DNA of 64,000 nucleotides from NCBI GenBank assembly GCA_932521025.1, contig OW051472.1, forward strand, positions 8,370,001-8,434,000. The letters run 5' to 3'. The stretch comes from Oscheius onirici. Its lineage: Eukaryota > Nematoda > Chromadorea > Rhabditida > Rhabditidae. How positions within the stretch are numbered: the stretch's first letter is position 1; every line of letters starts with the position of its first letter. Under the pieces are notes generated by a model, which made no database searches, was not told where the DNA came from, and was given only the letters and a program-made list of their open reading frames with translations. The position numbers and the translations under genes were made by a program. Of this stretch, positions 1-10,934 are shown one piece after another.

Positions 1-2
1 GA

Positions 3-59
3 GTCCAAGAAGTCGTCCAGATGTATCAAGAAGCCGAGACGGATAGTTTCCTCTCCTAA
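3..59 (+). CDS. Possible 3' end of an upstream gene (partial)
   Basis: A short open frame enters from the left edge and ends at TAA (57-59). It encodes about 18 acidic/polar residues containing VVQMYQEAETDSF, which looks like coding sequence. The other two forward frames here give basic, low-complexity peptides. No start, splice site or domain is visible, so this is only a suggestion that a plus-strand gene ends here. The following 300 bp up to the glycosyltransferase start are AT-rich and show nothing recognisable. Confidence 0.25.
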   Translation, partial: VQEVVQMYQEAETDSFLS

Positions 60-357
60 CTCATTTAATTTCCGGTTATACATTACATATCTGTATTTTT
101 CCTTCCTCCCCTATTCATCGGCTGGATCTCGATGTTTTTCCCCAATAAGTAAATTTTTGTATCACTTCTTCGTTGGGGAAATAATCGGGGTAACTTTTCA
201 AAACAAATTCCCGAAGGGAAAGCACTCGGAATGCACTAACTGATCCAGGCGGCAAGGAAGAAAACATTCGAACTTAGGCTGTCTTGTCCGCCTTGCAAGG
301 TCTAGAGATGTAATCAGAACGCGTAGCCCGACGCTTTCACCTGCCTGCCAGTCGGTC

Positions 358-2287
358 ATGGAGGCGGTCTTGGCCAGACTGGGCCAACTTTCGAGGGTCC
401 TTCTTTGTCATCAGAATCGACTGTCGCCTTCCCCGTTCAAGCTCACTCTTCTCTTATTTGTCTGGGTCTTACCATATCTCCTAGTTAGTTTGCTCTTTTT
501 TTCTTTTTTTTTGCTTTCAATTTCAGTTTACAAACTATTTGGAAAGGTCCCTACTTCCATTGAGATTTCTCTGTTACACGCAGTCGGATCTCCTTTCCGA
601 TGGACCACTCAGTGACGATCTTCATACATGTACTTTTTGCCGATTCTCCAATTTCAATTTCCTCTAGGTCTGACAAAGTTCTTCCCTAATCAGAGTCCTG
701 ACCCCAACTGTCAGCTAGATGTTGCTCCCAAAGTACTTCTTCGTCCCGACTTGCCAGACAATCCACAACGAATTCTAGTGATCAGGACAGCTCCTCAAGC
801 TATGGAGTATCGGAACTTTATTCGAGAGACATGGAAGCAGTCGGTAAGTTCAGAGAGCCTTGTCTAAAAAAATGCGCCTTTTCGGTTCCTTCTCACTTCA
901 GAATAGAATAGAATATTCATTTTGCCATAGGCAAAACATTGTTACAATGTACAAACGGGGAATAGCAGAGGGTACCAATTCAACTTTAGGGATCAAAATA
1001 GTTTAAAAACACTCGGGCTGTGTCTATAACCGGAACGTATAATAGCCAAACTGCTGAAAAATGAGCAAAGTCTAACTGAAAGATTCAATTAACCAATAGT
1101 TAGCTTACATCTCATATTCACCACTTCCTGACGTTTTGCAAACTTGTAGATCAAATCAAGGGCTACAAATTTACAGCGCATCGGAATGCTCGAAAAGGCC
1201 GCCTTCAGGCTCAAAATGACATCTTTTAGAGTTCTTACGACATTCATCTGTTTATAACTTTTATCTAAACTATCAAAAAGCTATGATATCTGTGACTGGC
1301 TCTGTGTTTGTTTGTCCATGGCCACGAGAATCATCGTAGCAAGTCAAGAGGATTAGATAGCATTTTACTTTTGAACTTGGAGTGGGGGGACTTTGGCTTC
1401 TACTGTGTCAGAGGGAAGTAGAAAGCTTTAGAAAACGGTAAAGAGGAAGTAGAAAAGTTTGGTGCTACGACGCCGCCAGGCGACGAAGTCGTCTGGTATA
1501 TTTTTTTATTTATATATTTTTAGGTTGATCCATACGCGCCAGTAGTCTTCGTCTGTGCCACTAGAGAATCGACCAGTGTTGTTTCTGAAGCCGAAGAGTA
1601 TAAAGGTTTGTACTTCTGTTATGTTAGACATATAGACTCTCCAGACATTCTCCAGTTCGAATTTGGTGATTCCTATCACAACCTCTCTTGGAAAATGATG
1701 GCAATTTACAATTTTGTTCTGGATGAACTGCCCACAGCCAAAGAGATTATAGTAATCAATGATGACACCATAGTCAATTCGACAGCTCTCCAACAGGTTC
1801 TTTTCCCATTTTCTCTATTCAATACTCAGATCCGCCGAGTTCCGTCAGAGGGACCGTGGATTATCGGGAAGGTTTCCCGCGGATATCCTCGTCTTTTTAT
1901 GCCTTGGCTCACTTGGCATGTTCCTGGAAGCATGTACCCAAATCTATGCTATCCCCGTTTCACACAGGTTCTCTTCTCTTGAGTCCATATACCTCGTTTT
2001 TAAAGGGTTCCTCCTTTATTCTGTCCCGAGAGGCCGCACGTCGTCTCTTAGCCAACGTCTGCAAATTTCCTTTCGTCCATCTTGACGACATCCTCGTCGG
2101 TATGTCGCTCAGAAGATTCTTACAGTATTCTTCAGGCATCATCTCAAACTGTGCCCAAGTGGAACAACACCATCATCCAGGCTTCGACAAGCACATTTTT
2201 GAGGATTTCGTAGTCTACCACTATCAGTATGAGAGACATTCTCCCGACTACCTTCGAGCCTTATGGCATTCGGCAAAAGATCTTTGA
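358..2287 (+). CDS. GT31 family beta-1,3-glycosyltransferase (Golgi type II membrane protein)
   Basis: This is a member of the GT31 beta-1,3-galactosyl/GlcNAc transferase family (Galactosyl_T), which elongates glycans in the Golgi lumen using UDP-sugars. Splice sites and phases give seven exons: 358-465, 527-629, 668-843, 1524-1796, 1830-1967, 2006-2099 and 2136-2287. They add up to 348 codons including the stop. The N-terminus has a hydrophobic signal-anchor (FKLTLLLFVW). The lumenal domain shows the family landmarks in order: FIRETW, the metal-binding NDDTIVN (DxD-like), a YPRF...GSSFILS block and LDDILVG (the usual ED-V-G position). Four introns are 33-38 bp, one is 61 bp and one is 680 bp. 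The 36-bp segment 2100-2135 is a multiple of three, so it could be retained; splicing gives the better family match. Acceptor specificity (BRE-like or other) cannot be decided. The gene converges on the NPC1 homologue, with 237 bp between the stop codons. Confidence 0.82.
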
Positions 2288-2524
2288 AAGCTTTAACTCA
2301 ACAGACGAAAACCAAAGAGATGAAAAGATTTATTACGCTTCGAGTTGTAAAAAAAAGAGTAGAGATCGAGGACCACGTTTGGAAAATAAGTATTGAGCGA
2401 ATGAGAGTGAGCATATAAAGCACTGGGGAAAGGAGAGACATCACAACAAAGGGACCCGTTTTTATCAGTACATGTATCACAGTTTGCTCATTCTAAATGA
2501 TATGGAGAAAAACCTCGTGTAGAA

Positions 2525-5500
2525 TTAGTCGAGACGAGGCTGTTGTCTGGCTGGAGTTGTGCTAGGCGACAGAAGGGGATTCAGAGAGTCGAGAGCATCT
2601 TTCGAATATTCCGAACTGTGGTCTCCATCTCCTCGTCTCGAAGACATCGTCGTCCTCGGCAGTCGTCTCGACTCGGACGAATGTTCAATCTCACAGGATG
2701 GTGTTGCGACCAGCTTCGTTTTACAAGGCGGACCCCAGAACGAGAGGACAGTCGGAAGGAAGACCAGTCCACAGAAGGCTCCTCCCAGTCCCATCGTCAA
2801 GAGCATACGGAAAAAGTAGACTTTGAAGAAGGGCGAGTGCGCAAAGGCTAGCATCAGAGTTCCGAGTAGCGCTGAATTTATACTCTTTGAACTAGAACTA
2901 CCGTATTTCTTCTAATAGAAGCACCCCTGTACGCAATTACGTACGCATTTTTTACGGGGTGAAGACATAATTTTTCAATTTATATTTTATTTTTCCTTGG
3001 TAGCTGAGATGTCTAATCTGTATGGGAAAAATAGTCGGAAAGTTGGGAATAATTTCTATCAACCCGAAAAAATTGCGTACAGGGGCGCTTCTGTTAGAGC
3101 TTTCACGGTATACTATAAACTTACAGGTGAGAGTCACTCCACACAAGATTGTTGGTCCAGCCTTGACAAAAGCATCTTTGGCTCGCTCGAGACGCGTCTT
3201 CTCGGCACTATTCAAAAAGGCCATCACCATTGGAATCGTGAACTCGGTCGAAGTGGCGACGGCCATCAGAAGGTTGACGGCACTGATGTTGTTAATTTCC
3301 AAATTCCAGACGGCCAACATGACGACATTGAAGATCAGATTGAAGAGACACGTGAGGACTGAAAAAAAAGTCTAGAAGACGGGAAAAAGTTACCGATAAT
3401 TATGGCACTCCACGCGTCGAGTCCATTGAGCAGAAGAACAGAGAGGAAAAGTCCCGTCATCGCAAAGACCAGCTGATAAGCAGACTCAGTCCGGATGGTC
3501 AAAAACTGATCGTAGAAGACGTAGAAGACGCTGTAAGGGAAGACCTTGACCGTGTTGTTGAGAGCATGTTCAATCTTCCTCGAGACCATTCGAGCACCTT
3601 CAAGAGCTGCGATAAAGTCGGACGAGTTGCGCAGTGGGACGTGGAATGTCATCATGTAACTCGAGTCGACATGTCCTCTTGGATCCATGTGGATGGCGTC
3701 ATGGAAGGCTGCTCGACCACTGGAAATTAATCAGTCAGTTCTATTGAAGAGTCACTACTTACCCTTGGACACAATGCTCATTGGGCACGTCTTCTGTGAA
3801 CTGTTTCAGATGCTTGTAGAAGATGTTCTTCGACGGTCGACCATCTGATGTAAAGCGATCACACGAACGGCACTTTCTTCCGGGAACTCGTTGACTGCTC
3901 GGACAGTACTCTGGCTTGCCAGGCGTTTCCGTCACTTTACAGCAGTCGTTTGAAGGAGACAGCCATTCGATGTAGCTATCCAGCCAGTTCAAAACTTCTC
4001 CCTTCAGATAGGTCTTCTTTGGATTGTCAACAGCCTGCGCCAGAATAGCACCCACTGAATCATCTGCACAGCCTCCAAGTGTACACATTTTGTCCTGCAT
4101 TTTTTTTAGGAAGGGAGAATGAAAATAACCAACCTGCCAGTACTTGTCACTGAAATCAATGTCTCCCTGGATGACGAAATAGACGGGCGGTCCGACGTTC
4201 ATGTACTTGTCCATGTTCTTGAAGTGAATCTGTACGTACGAGTCCTCTGGAACGGCCATCTTCCTGTCAAGACCCATCTCGATTCGAGGAAAGGCTACGG
4301 GAGAGCAACAGAAGAAGAGACACACGACACCGATCTGAAGTCATTTTGTGAATGGAAGACTCACAAAAACTTACGATGGTGATACGGACAGGAGTTGACA
4401 TCAAATACGGAGCACAAAAGTCCATGACCTCTTCGACATAGCCACGCTCCACCGGCTCTGGGATATCCATCTCATTGCCCGAACAGCAAAGAATCTCCGG
4501 TTTGCCCTCTTCCTCGCGCTTCAAGTCCCAAATACAGACAGGAAGGAAGACGGTACAGTGCAAGACGAATTGGAATGTGATGGAGAGAGCAGCCATCAGA
4601 GAGAAGGATCTCACAGCCGGGACGGGACTGAAGGCTCCGACACAGAAGATGACTCCCTGAGCGACGGCACACGTCAACATTGTCGGCAGAACATTGCTAC
4701 AGATTCGGTAGAGTCGTTCAGTCATGGCCTCTCCTGGAAATGTTGGCTGCGATTGAATGCCTCGAATGGTGAGGAACATTCTGTTGGATCCGAGGAACAG
4801 AGTCACGAAGCATTGAACGACGATGGCAGTCGACGGAACGGCATTTCCATACAGCGACAGGATTCCTATTGAACTGAAAAATAGTTTTGTTATCTCTGCA
4901 AGTGAACAAGTGGTACCTGGCAGCAGCTGCTGCAATACAAGAGACGCCACAGAGACCGACGAGGATCTTGGAATGAACGAAGATGGTCGAGAGACGATTG
5001 TTCTCAACAGTATACTGGCCGAGAGCAAAGATGACGTAAAAGATCATCAGCAGACTGGCAATAATGACAGTGTACGCGTCAGCTACTCCTTCTCGTTGAA
5101 TCTCATCCATAATAGATCGTTCGGCCATAAAAGACAGCTGTACGTATTCGTGTTTGTAGTCCTTCATCAGCTGGATGAAACTCTCCTCCCAGGCTAGCAT
5201 CTTCTTCATATTCGCTCGACTGCTCAACAGGATGGAAATTGTAACTGCTGACGACTTCATGAACTAAAATTCTATTGTTATATGAACTGGACACAAAACT
5301 CACATCGCTTCCAGCTCCAGCTTCTCCTCCAAAAACGAGATATGGAAATGTCGGTCCTCCGAATGAGCCGAGACAGGAAATATTGAAAGAAGAGTGTGTT
5401 GTGTAGGGATTTCCAATACAGTCGTGAAGATGGTCAAGATAGGTCTTTCCCGAGGGAGCTGCCTGTGTTTTGGCAGCTGCACTCTCATCGTAATAGTCGA

Positions 5501-7353
5501 AAACATCATCTTCATTCTTCTTGGGCTCCGGTTCCGGCACAAACGTCCTATTCAGCCATTCCACATTGTGAGAAAAGTAGTTTGTTGGCGAGTTGATCAG
5601 ACAGTCGTAGCCAGGTCCCATCGGTCGATGACAGATGTCGGCAAGAGTCACACGTCTGTTATCGCTCGTGTATGCTGTGATGTTCCTAATTCGGTTGACG
5701 ACGGTAAAGACTTCCATCAAGAACTCCTTCTCAAAGACTGGGCCAATCTTACTTCCATAGGCGACTGGTCTCGTCGGGTACATGATGACCTGTTGAACGC
5801 GATAGAATGGCCCAAACTGGGTGTCAAAATACTTCTTTTCCTGGATCGTCCGACTGTTTGGAGGAGCCCACATCTGTTCGGGATTGATGGTCATGGTGAG
5901 GAAGGCCAGTCCGGAACAGCAGACAACGGCCAGGAAGACACCGAAGAGAGCCGTTAGATAGCCTTGTCTCGTGACGAATTCTCCAAAAAGACCCGAATTG
6001 ACTTCGACTTGTTTCGGGATCCAGTTGGCCATGCTGCCAAGAGCTCCCCAGTCCGACTCGGAAGCTGCTCTTCTGATCCTCTCCAGACTTCCATTCTGCT
6101 TCCTTCGACAGCAATACGACGTCAGAACACAGACGAGAATCGTAACAAAGACCAGTACGGCCAGAATGAGAAAGTAGACAGTACAGCCGATTCCCAGTAG
6201 ACGACATGCTTCCTGGAAAATGTTCTCTGTAGCCAATTGTGCAACCAAATAGTCCCCTGAGCGTCAATAATTCATGGGCGTGGGTGTAGTAGTAATTAGG
6301 CTCAGATAACGACTCACCTGTGTTCCAGTATCTTCTGGAAAGAAGTCATGAGCCAGAGGGACGAGAGGACAATCTGTTCGACTGCACTTGGACATTCCAG
6401 CTCTCGGGGCCTGATCACAGCGAGTCGTGTTCACATGCATGTAGGAGGCTAGAGACGAGCTCTTAAAATGATGATCGGTTCATCGATGAGACAGGCTTAC
6501 GTTGTGATAAATGTAGTCTATATCGGCGGGGATTCCGAGAGCAGCACTCCGTGTACCCATGAATCCGAGCCATCTTTCGACTTTGCAAGTTTCGTTGGGC
6601 TTCAATCTGCCGCACATCAACTGAAGAGCTTGTCCTCCCGAAGCCAATTGGACGTCTTTGCAACTGTTGAACATGGAATCGACAAAATCTCGGCTGATGT
6701 CATATTGGACTTTGGTCACGTAGGAAAGATTCGTCTTGGGTGAGGTTTCGACAGTCACGACCTGTAAGAGTCATAACTATGTGGCGCCATAGGGAGTCTG
6801 ATTCACGCATAGTATCGATAAGATAATGTCTCCAAAAATCGCCTTTTAATGCCAAGACGATAAGCCAGGCGAAAGGCTGTAAAACTATACCTTGACAAAG
6901 TCGGCTTGGTTCGGGGAGCACGTGTATTCGCACCAGTTCTTCCAAAAGTTGTCCAGACAGGCCGGACATCGCTGCAGAATCGAGTTTGGAGTGGTCATTC
7001 CCTTGAAGAGCGATTCGAGTTGTCGTCCTGTACAGCAGAGTTTGTCATTTCCTCCTGAAAGGTTTTCCATGACCGACTCGTAAACAATCAAACCTGCGAA
7101 GAGATGAGGACATTTCTGCGCCAGCTCCTTTTGTAGTAGACTCTCTTCCGGCCTCAAAGGCTGCGGTATCCGTGTCTGATTGTTGGCCGGACAGTAATTG
7201 GAATAGGTCGATGTCTCGTAACACACATCGTATGTGACACAGTCCGATATGACAGAAACTGAACATTTTCGTATTATTCTCAGTTTGGAGAGAGAACTCA
7301 CCGATATGTACAAAAATAATAGCGAGAAAGTAAAGCGAAGAAAACCTCGTCAT
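2525..7353 (-). CDS. ncr-1-like (NPC1): Niemann-Pick C1 homologue, lysosomal cholesterol transporter
   Basis: This multi-exon gene encodes a protein of roughly 1,350-1,400 residues of the NPC1/NCR family, which exports sterol from late endosomes and lysosomes. The start at 7353 gives a signal peptide (MTRFSSLYFLAIIFVHIG). The cysteine-rich sterol-binding N-domain follows, with LCCTGRQ and CPACLDNFWKNWCEYTCSP. Next come the first membrane helix (about 6.2 kb), the lumenal MLD, the sterol-sensing domain (about 5.1-4.6 kb; helices around VVQCFVTLFLGSNRMFL), the Cys-rich lumenal loop (about 4.1-3.8 kb) and the final helices with LEINNISAVNLLMAVATSTEF. The C-terminal tail after FWGPP is long, polar and serine-rich and ends near LNPLLSPS; no human-like LLNF signal is seen. 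Intron 2872-3124 is almost filled by a foldback repeat. Orthology to ncr-1 versus ncr-2 was not resolved. Confidence 0.93.
2899..3110. mobile_element. MITE-like foldback element, copy 1 (in NPC1 intron)
   Basis: The element is about 212 bp with imperfect terminal inverted repeats. The left end starts TA-CCGTATTTCTTCTAATAG and the right end is its inverse, finishing ACGG-TA. The inner arms carry AAGCACCCCTGTACGCAATT and the complementary GCGTACAGGGGCGCTTCT. A conserved core contains TGGTAGCTGAGATGTC and CTGTATGGGAAAAATA. The TA flanks fit a TA target duplication, as made by Tc1/mariner-type transposases. No coding capacity is seen. It makes up most of a 253-bp intron. Related copies lie at 10417, 19065, 27030 and 53478. 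Confidence 0.8.
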
Positions 7354-9388
7354 TGTGATTTATTGCAGCTCTTAAAACCCGAAAGTGAACCGCATCTGAA
7401 AGGAAGCTATTGAGAGGAAGGAAATTGACAATAGAAAGGGGCTTTAAAGCGAGTTACAAACCCGGATATGAAGGGAGGAAGACTAACCAAATAGTGTACA
7501 GAAGAACTAGTTAGAAGAAGCTCTTTGTTGCGAGTTGGCCCGCCCCTTTCTCGAGCTGATAATGGTTGAGGGAGGCGGGTCTCTCTCTCTCTCTTTATAT
7601 TTGATCGTTGAATCAGGGCACAGGATGGCAAACAATAAGGCGAGAAAACGAGACGGAAAGACGGGTTCACTGCCAGAGACGTGCTCTCTCACGTGGCACA
7701 CTATATTTACTAGGTTGTGGCCAGAGCAAGTAGCCAAATTTGACGTCCCCTACCGCGAAAAGTGTTTTTACCAGAGGAAGACCAAGAGAAGCTTGTTTTC
7801 GACCTTATCAGGAAAAGTAGCATCAACTTACCGGAGAACAACAAGATAACGCAAAAAGGACACAGCCACGAGGTTTCTGCTTGGACGAGAGCGAGTTACA
7901 GTGATTTCAGATGGTTAGAGTCAGCATTGAATTACATTGGAAAGAAACTTTTTAAAGAAAACTTTATAATTGCATTGGAAGACATATTTCGAAGAAAACT
8001 TTTAAAAAGTTTTTGGAAGAAAAGTTATTTAGTTCGATCATCAAAAGGCCCGACTACATGGGAATGTGTCTATTCATTGAATCAGCTGTTTTTCGGTGAT
8101 TGACTCATCTTTTGAGTAAGAAAACCATGTCAAAGCGGAAAATTTTTGTAAGAAAAAAAGGAGAAAAGTACGTAAATAGGTCGTTTCATAATCAAAGAGC
8201 AGACTACACATTTCTCGATGTTTCTAACCTTCGAAAAGATTAATTTGTATATTTGACAGAGATTAATCTCGAAAAGATGGAAGCCCAGTAGTGAAATGAT
8301 CGGAAAAACGAGTCAAAACAGAAAAGGAACGAGAGGGAAGCGTTGGCCGTGAAAGGCCCTGGAAGGCTGGCGCAGACGGCGAGGAAAACATGCGCGAATC
8401 GGAGAGACGACAGAGAAATTGAGGACTCAAGGGGAAGGCGATCCGCTTCAACCCATTTTGACCCGAAATTGTGTTATCTCTATTCTGGGCAAGCTCTGGT
8501 GAACGCTCTTTTATCCAAAGAAGAAAGTGAGTAAACATGGCCAAAAAAGGTGTGAAATGTGGGTCCAAAAGTGACCTTTCGACGCCGTCTGAAGGACACG
8601 GTCCGAGCCGATAGGGTGTCAATTACAGCCCGCCGACCGAGCGGCTACTACTATTTCTCTGCTTCTTTATGAGGACAGATGTTATTTGGCAGAGAGAGTG
8701 TGGATCGAGAGGAAGCCGTTCTGGGAGTAATTGAAATAGAGGGGACTCTTCCAATAGTCAAAGAGAGGGCTTGTAACCGGTGACCCGAAGAACGTAATCC
8801 GATAGATATACAGCAAGAACAGAGTCCAAGTTTAGGTGGGAGGAAGTGCTCATGGCAGGAAGATATGTCATATTCTCTCTCCCAAGGGAATATGAAGGAA
8901 GACGGAAGGTCGTAGAGGTACAGACTGAAAATTACGGGGCGTGAGTCAGATCTTTTCGTCCAATGTTTGCAAGCGACCTATGACGTCGACGAGGGAGTTG
9001 GTATAATACGACCGAGTATGAGAAAAATGTGGAGGAGAAGCCCGGAGATTGACTTCCGGACGAAGGGAATTGTTGCGCGACAAGCAATGTTTCCCCTCTC
9101 TCTTTAAAGAAAGTACTTAGGATCATCTTGCAGTCGCGTCATTGGTTTTAGCCGGGAGTGACGAAACTAATTCCTGTAAATAGACCTCTTTCCCAGTACT
9201 CTTTGATCAGTGTTCTGATCTGTGTGTTAGCCGTGTGAAGAACACGACTGAGTCATCGAACACACACAAACTACTTCATGAGTCAATAGATCGAAACACC
9301 AGAGGTCCGTCGCGCTCCCTCGCTCATTGCCAAAACAAAACCCCTGGCAACTTGCGCTGTCGCCACAACACGCGGAAAAACACGTCGT
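7354..9388. other. Intergenic region, no gene recognised
   Basis: About 2 kb lie between the NPC1 start and the 3' end of the next minus-strand gene. The region is purine-rich with a short CT/GA run near 7580-7600 and a degenerate AAGAAAACTTT-type repeat at about 7930-8030. The open frames here are short, lack splice signals in phase and resemble no protein I know. The proximal few hundred bases presumably hold the NPC1 promoter. Confidence 0.5.
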
Positions 9389-10934
9389 TTATTTTAAAAC
9401 TCTCTGGGATCCGATGGCCTCGCGAAGTCTCAACTCCAAAAGATCATAGTCTTCCTTCTCTTGAGAGCTCAGACCTCCGGGTGAGAGTCGAAGAACATTC
9501 TCACTGTCAAAGATTCCTGTCTGGAAAGGAAGCTCCTGAGAGTCGTGATGTTCTTTGATGTCGTCTATTGGCAATGGTCTAAGTTGGAGTCCTCGAAGGA
9601 AAAGATCGGGCTCTTTTATGATTTGATCGGCTTTGGAAAAGGCTTCTTCCGAAGAGACCGGAGGGTCAATTGGTCTCAATTCGGACTCTTTCAACATCTT
9701 CATAATCTCCTCCTTTTTCATTGCCATTTCGGTGGTAGTAGTCTCTTCGGTGGTTCCTTCGATTATTGGTTCTGGCGAAGGAGAAGGAACTGTTGTTGTG
9801 GTCTCCAAGATTTCTCTTCCATCTAATGTCAGAGCCGGTCTTTTTTTCCATTCAGGGAATGGAACTTCTTCCTTTTTGGACAAAGACAGCAGCTTCAACA
9901 GTTCCAAAGACTCTTGTCTGGCCGGTACATCTTTCGTTTTCCCTGTCAACAGATCCTGTTGTTGTTCCTTTTCCGTCATCTTTAGATCCGTACCAACAAG
10001 TATCAGCTTCGAGTATCTGAAAACATTTGGTTCGGAAAATGAACAAACTCACTTCCACGCACTGTTCCTTTCATTAGAGTTGACTGCTCGAACTGCACAA
10101 ATGATCGAAAGAGGTCCGTCGGGAAGAATGAATCTCTCATGGACTGAAGTGACATCCGAAGAAATTGATATGTCCAATAAGGACAAAGACTGAATTCTGA
10201 ATTTTTTGGCAGAAAATTCACCAACAAACCTCGTTAGTATGACCATCCTCAGCTTCACAGACAATACTGAAAGATCTGTCCTCGTCCGATCTGGCATCAT
10301 TCCAGTTGTGAGGAGCAGTCCATTTCAGGCGGAGAATATGAACTGTTAGCATCTCTTTAGCTCCACTAAAGCATTTTAAATCACTTATATAGAGGCACTG
10401 CGTCACTATTGGAAGACAAAAAAAACGCAATTACGTACCCATTTTTTGGATTGAAGAAAATATTTTTTGATTATTTTTTACTGGTAGCCAGGATCCATAT
10501 CTGTATGGGAAAAATACTACGAAAGTCGAAAAATATTTCCTTCAATCCGAAAATTTTTTGAGTACGTAATTTACGTAATTGCGTCTTTTTTTTGTTTTAG
10601 AATATTGGCGCAGCGCCTCTATTCGGGGCTGTCTCGCAGCGAAAAAGTTCGATTTGAAAAAGGTCACTTTGCAAAAATCTTGGCTGAGTATCCAGTGTTT
10701 GTGTGATGTAGCCAAATCCATATAACGTGTAAACATTTGATACTCAGCCAAGATTTTTGCAAAGTGACCTTTTTCAAATCGAACTTTTTCGCTGCGAGAT
10801 AGCCCTCTCTATTCAACTATTTACGGTAGCTGCTCTTACTCTGCTTGAATTTTCGACACGCTGAGACGAAGACGTTCGATTGGACTCGGATCAGATAGCC
10901 CATCTTCCCACTGTACGACTCTCCCCGTTTTCAG
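9389..10934 (-). CDS. Unrecognised protein, acidic/Thr-rich C-terminal half (5' end uncertain)
   Basis: Four exons join in phase: 10840-10934, 10230-10365, 10053-10189 and 9389-10016 (stop TAA at 9389-9391), giving at least 332 residues. The N-terminal part has alternating hydrophobic beta-like segments (MLTVHILRLKW, FSIVCEAEDG, PLSIICAVRAVN) and could be an Ig/FN3-like extracellular fold. The C-terminal half is polar, with a Thr/Glu stretch (TTEETTTTEMAMKKEEIM). No family is recognised. A candidate first exon ending near 10969 would encode a signal peptide (MLIFFFLSIVSVLAHKSS) from the ATG at 11026, but its phase does not join exon 10934 cleanly. The real start is therefore unresolved. The intron 10366-10839 is mostly repeat sequence. 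Confidence 0.6.
10417..10590. mobile_element. MITE-like foldback element, copy 2 (core only)
   Basis: The inverted arms are CGCAATTACGTACCCATTTT on the left and their complement on the right, ending GTACGTAATTTACGTAATTG. Between them lies the same core motif as copies 1 and 4 (CTGTATGGGAAAAATAC). The outer TACCGT ends are not adjacent, so this copy is truncated or part of a larger composite. It sits inside the intron of the unrecognised minus-strand gene. Confidence 0.7.
10627..10805. repeat. Near-perfect inverted repeat (about 66-nt arms, about 45-nt loop)
   Basis: The left arm (10627-10693) contains GCGAAAAAGTTCGATTTGAA and AAAATCTTGGCTGAGTATC. The right arm (about 10738-10805) is its reverse complement with only one or two mismatches near the outer end. 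The transcript could fold into a long hairpin. It lies 40 bp from foldback copy 2 in the same intron. No open frame is present. The near-identity of the arms suggests a recent insertion. Confidence 0.85.

Noticed and set aside
2543-2851. Plus-strand open frames of about 100 residues over the NPC1 3' end
   Set aside because: They are exact antisense shadows of the last NPC1 exon and have Arg/Ser-rich composition with no family pattern.
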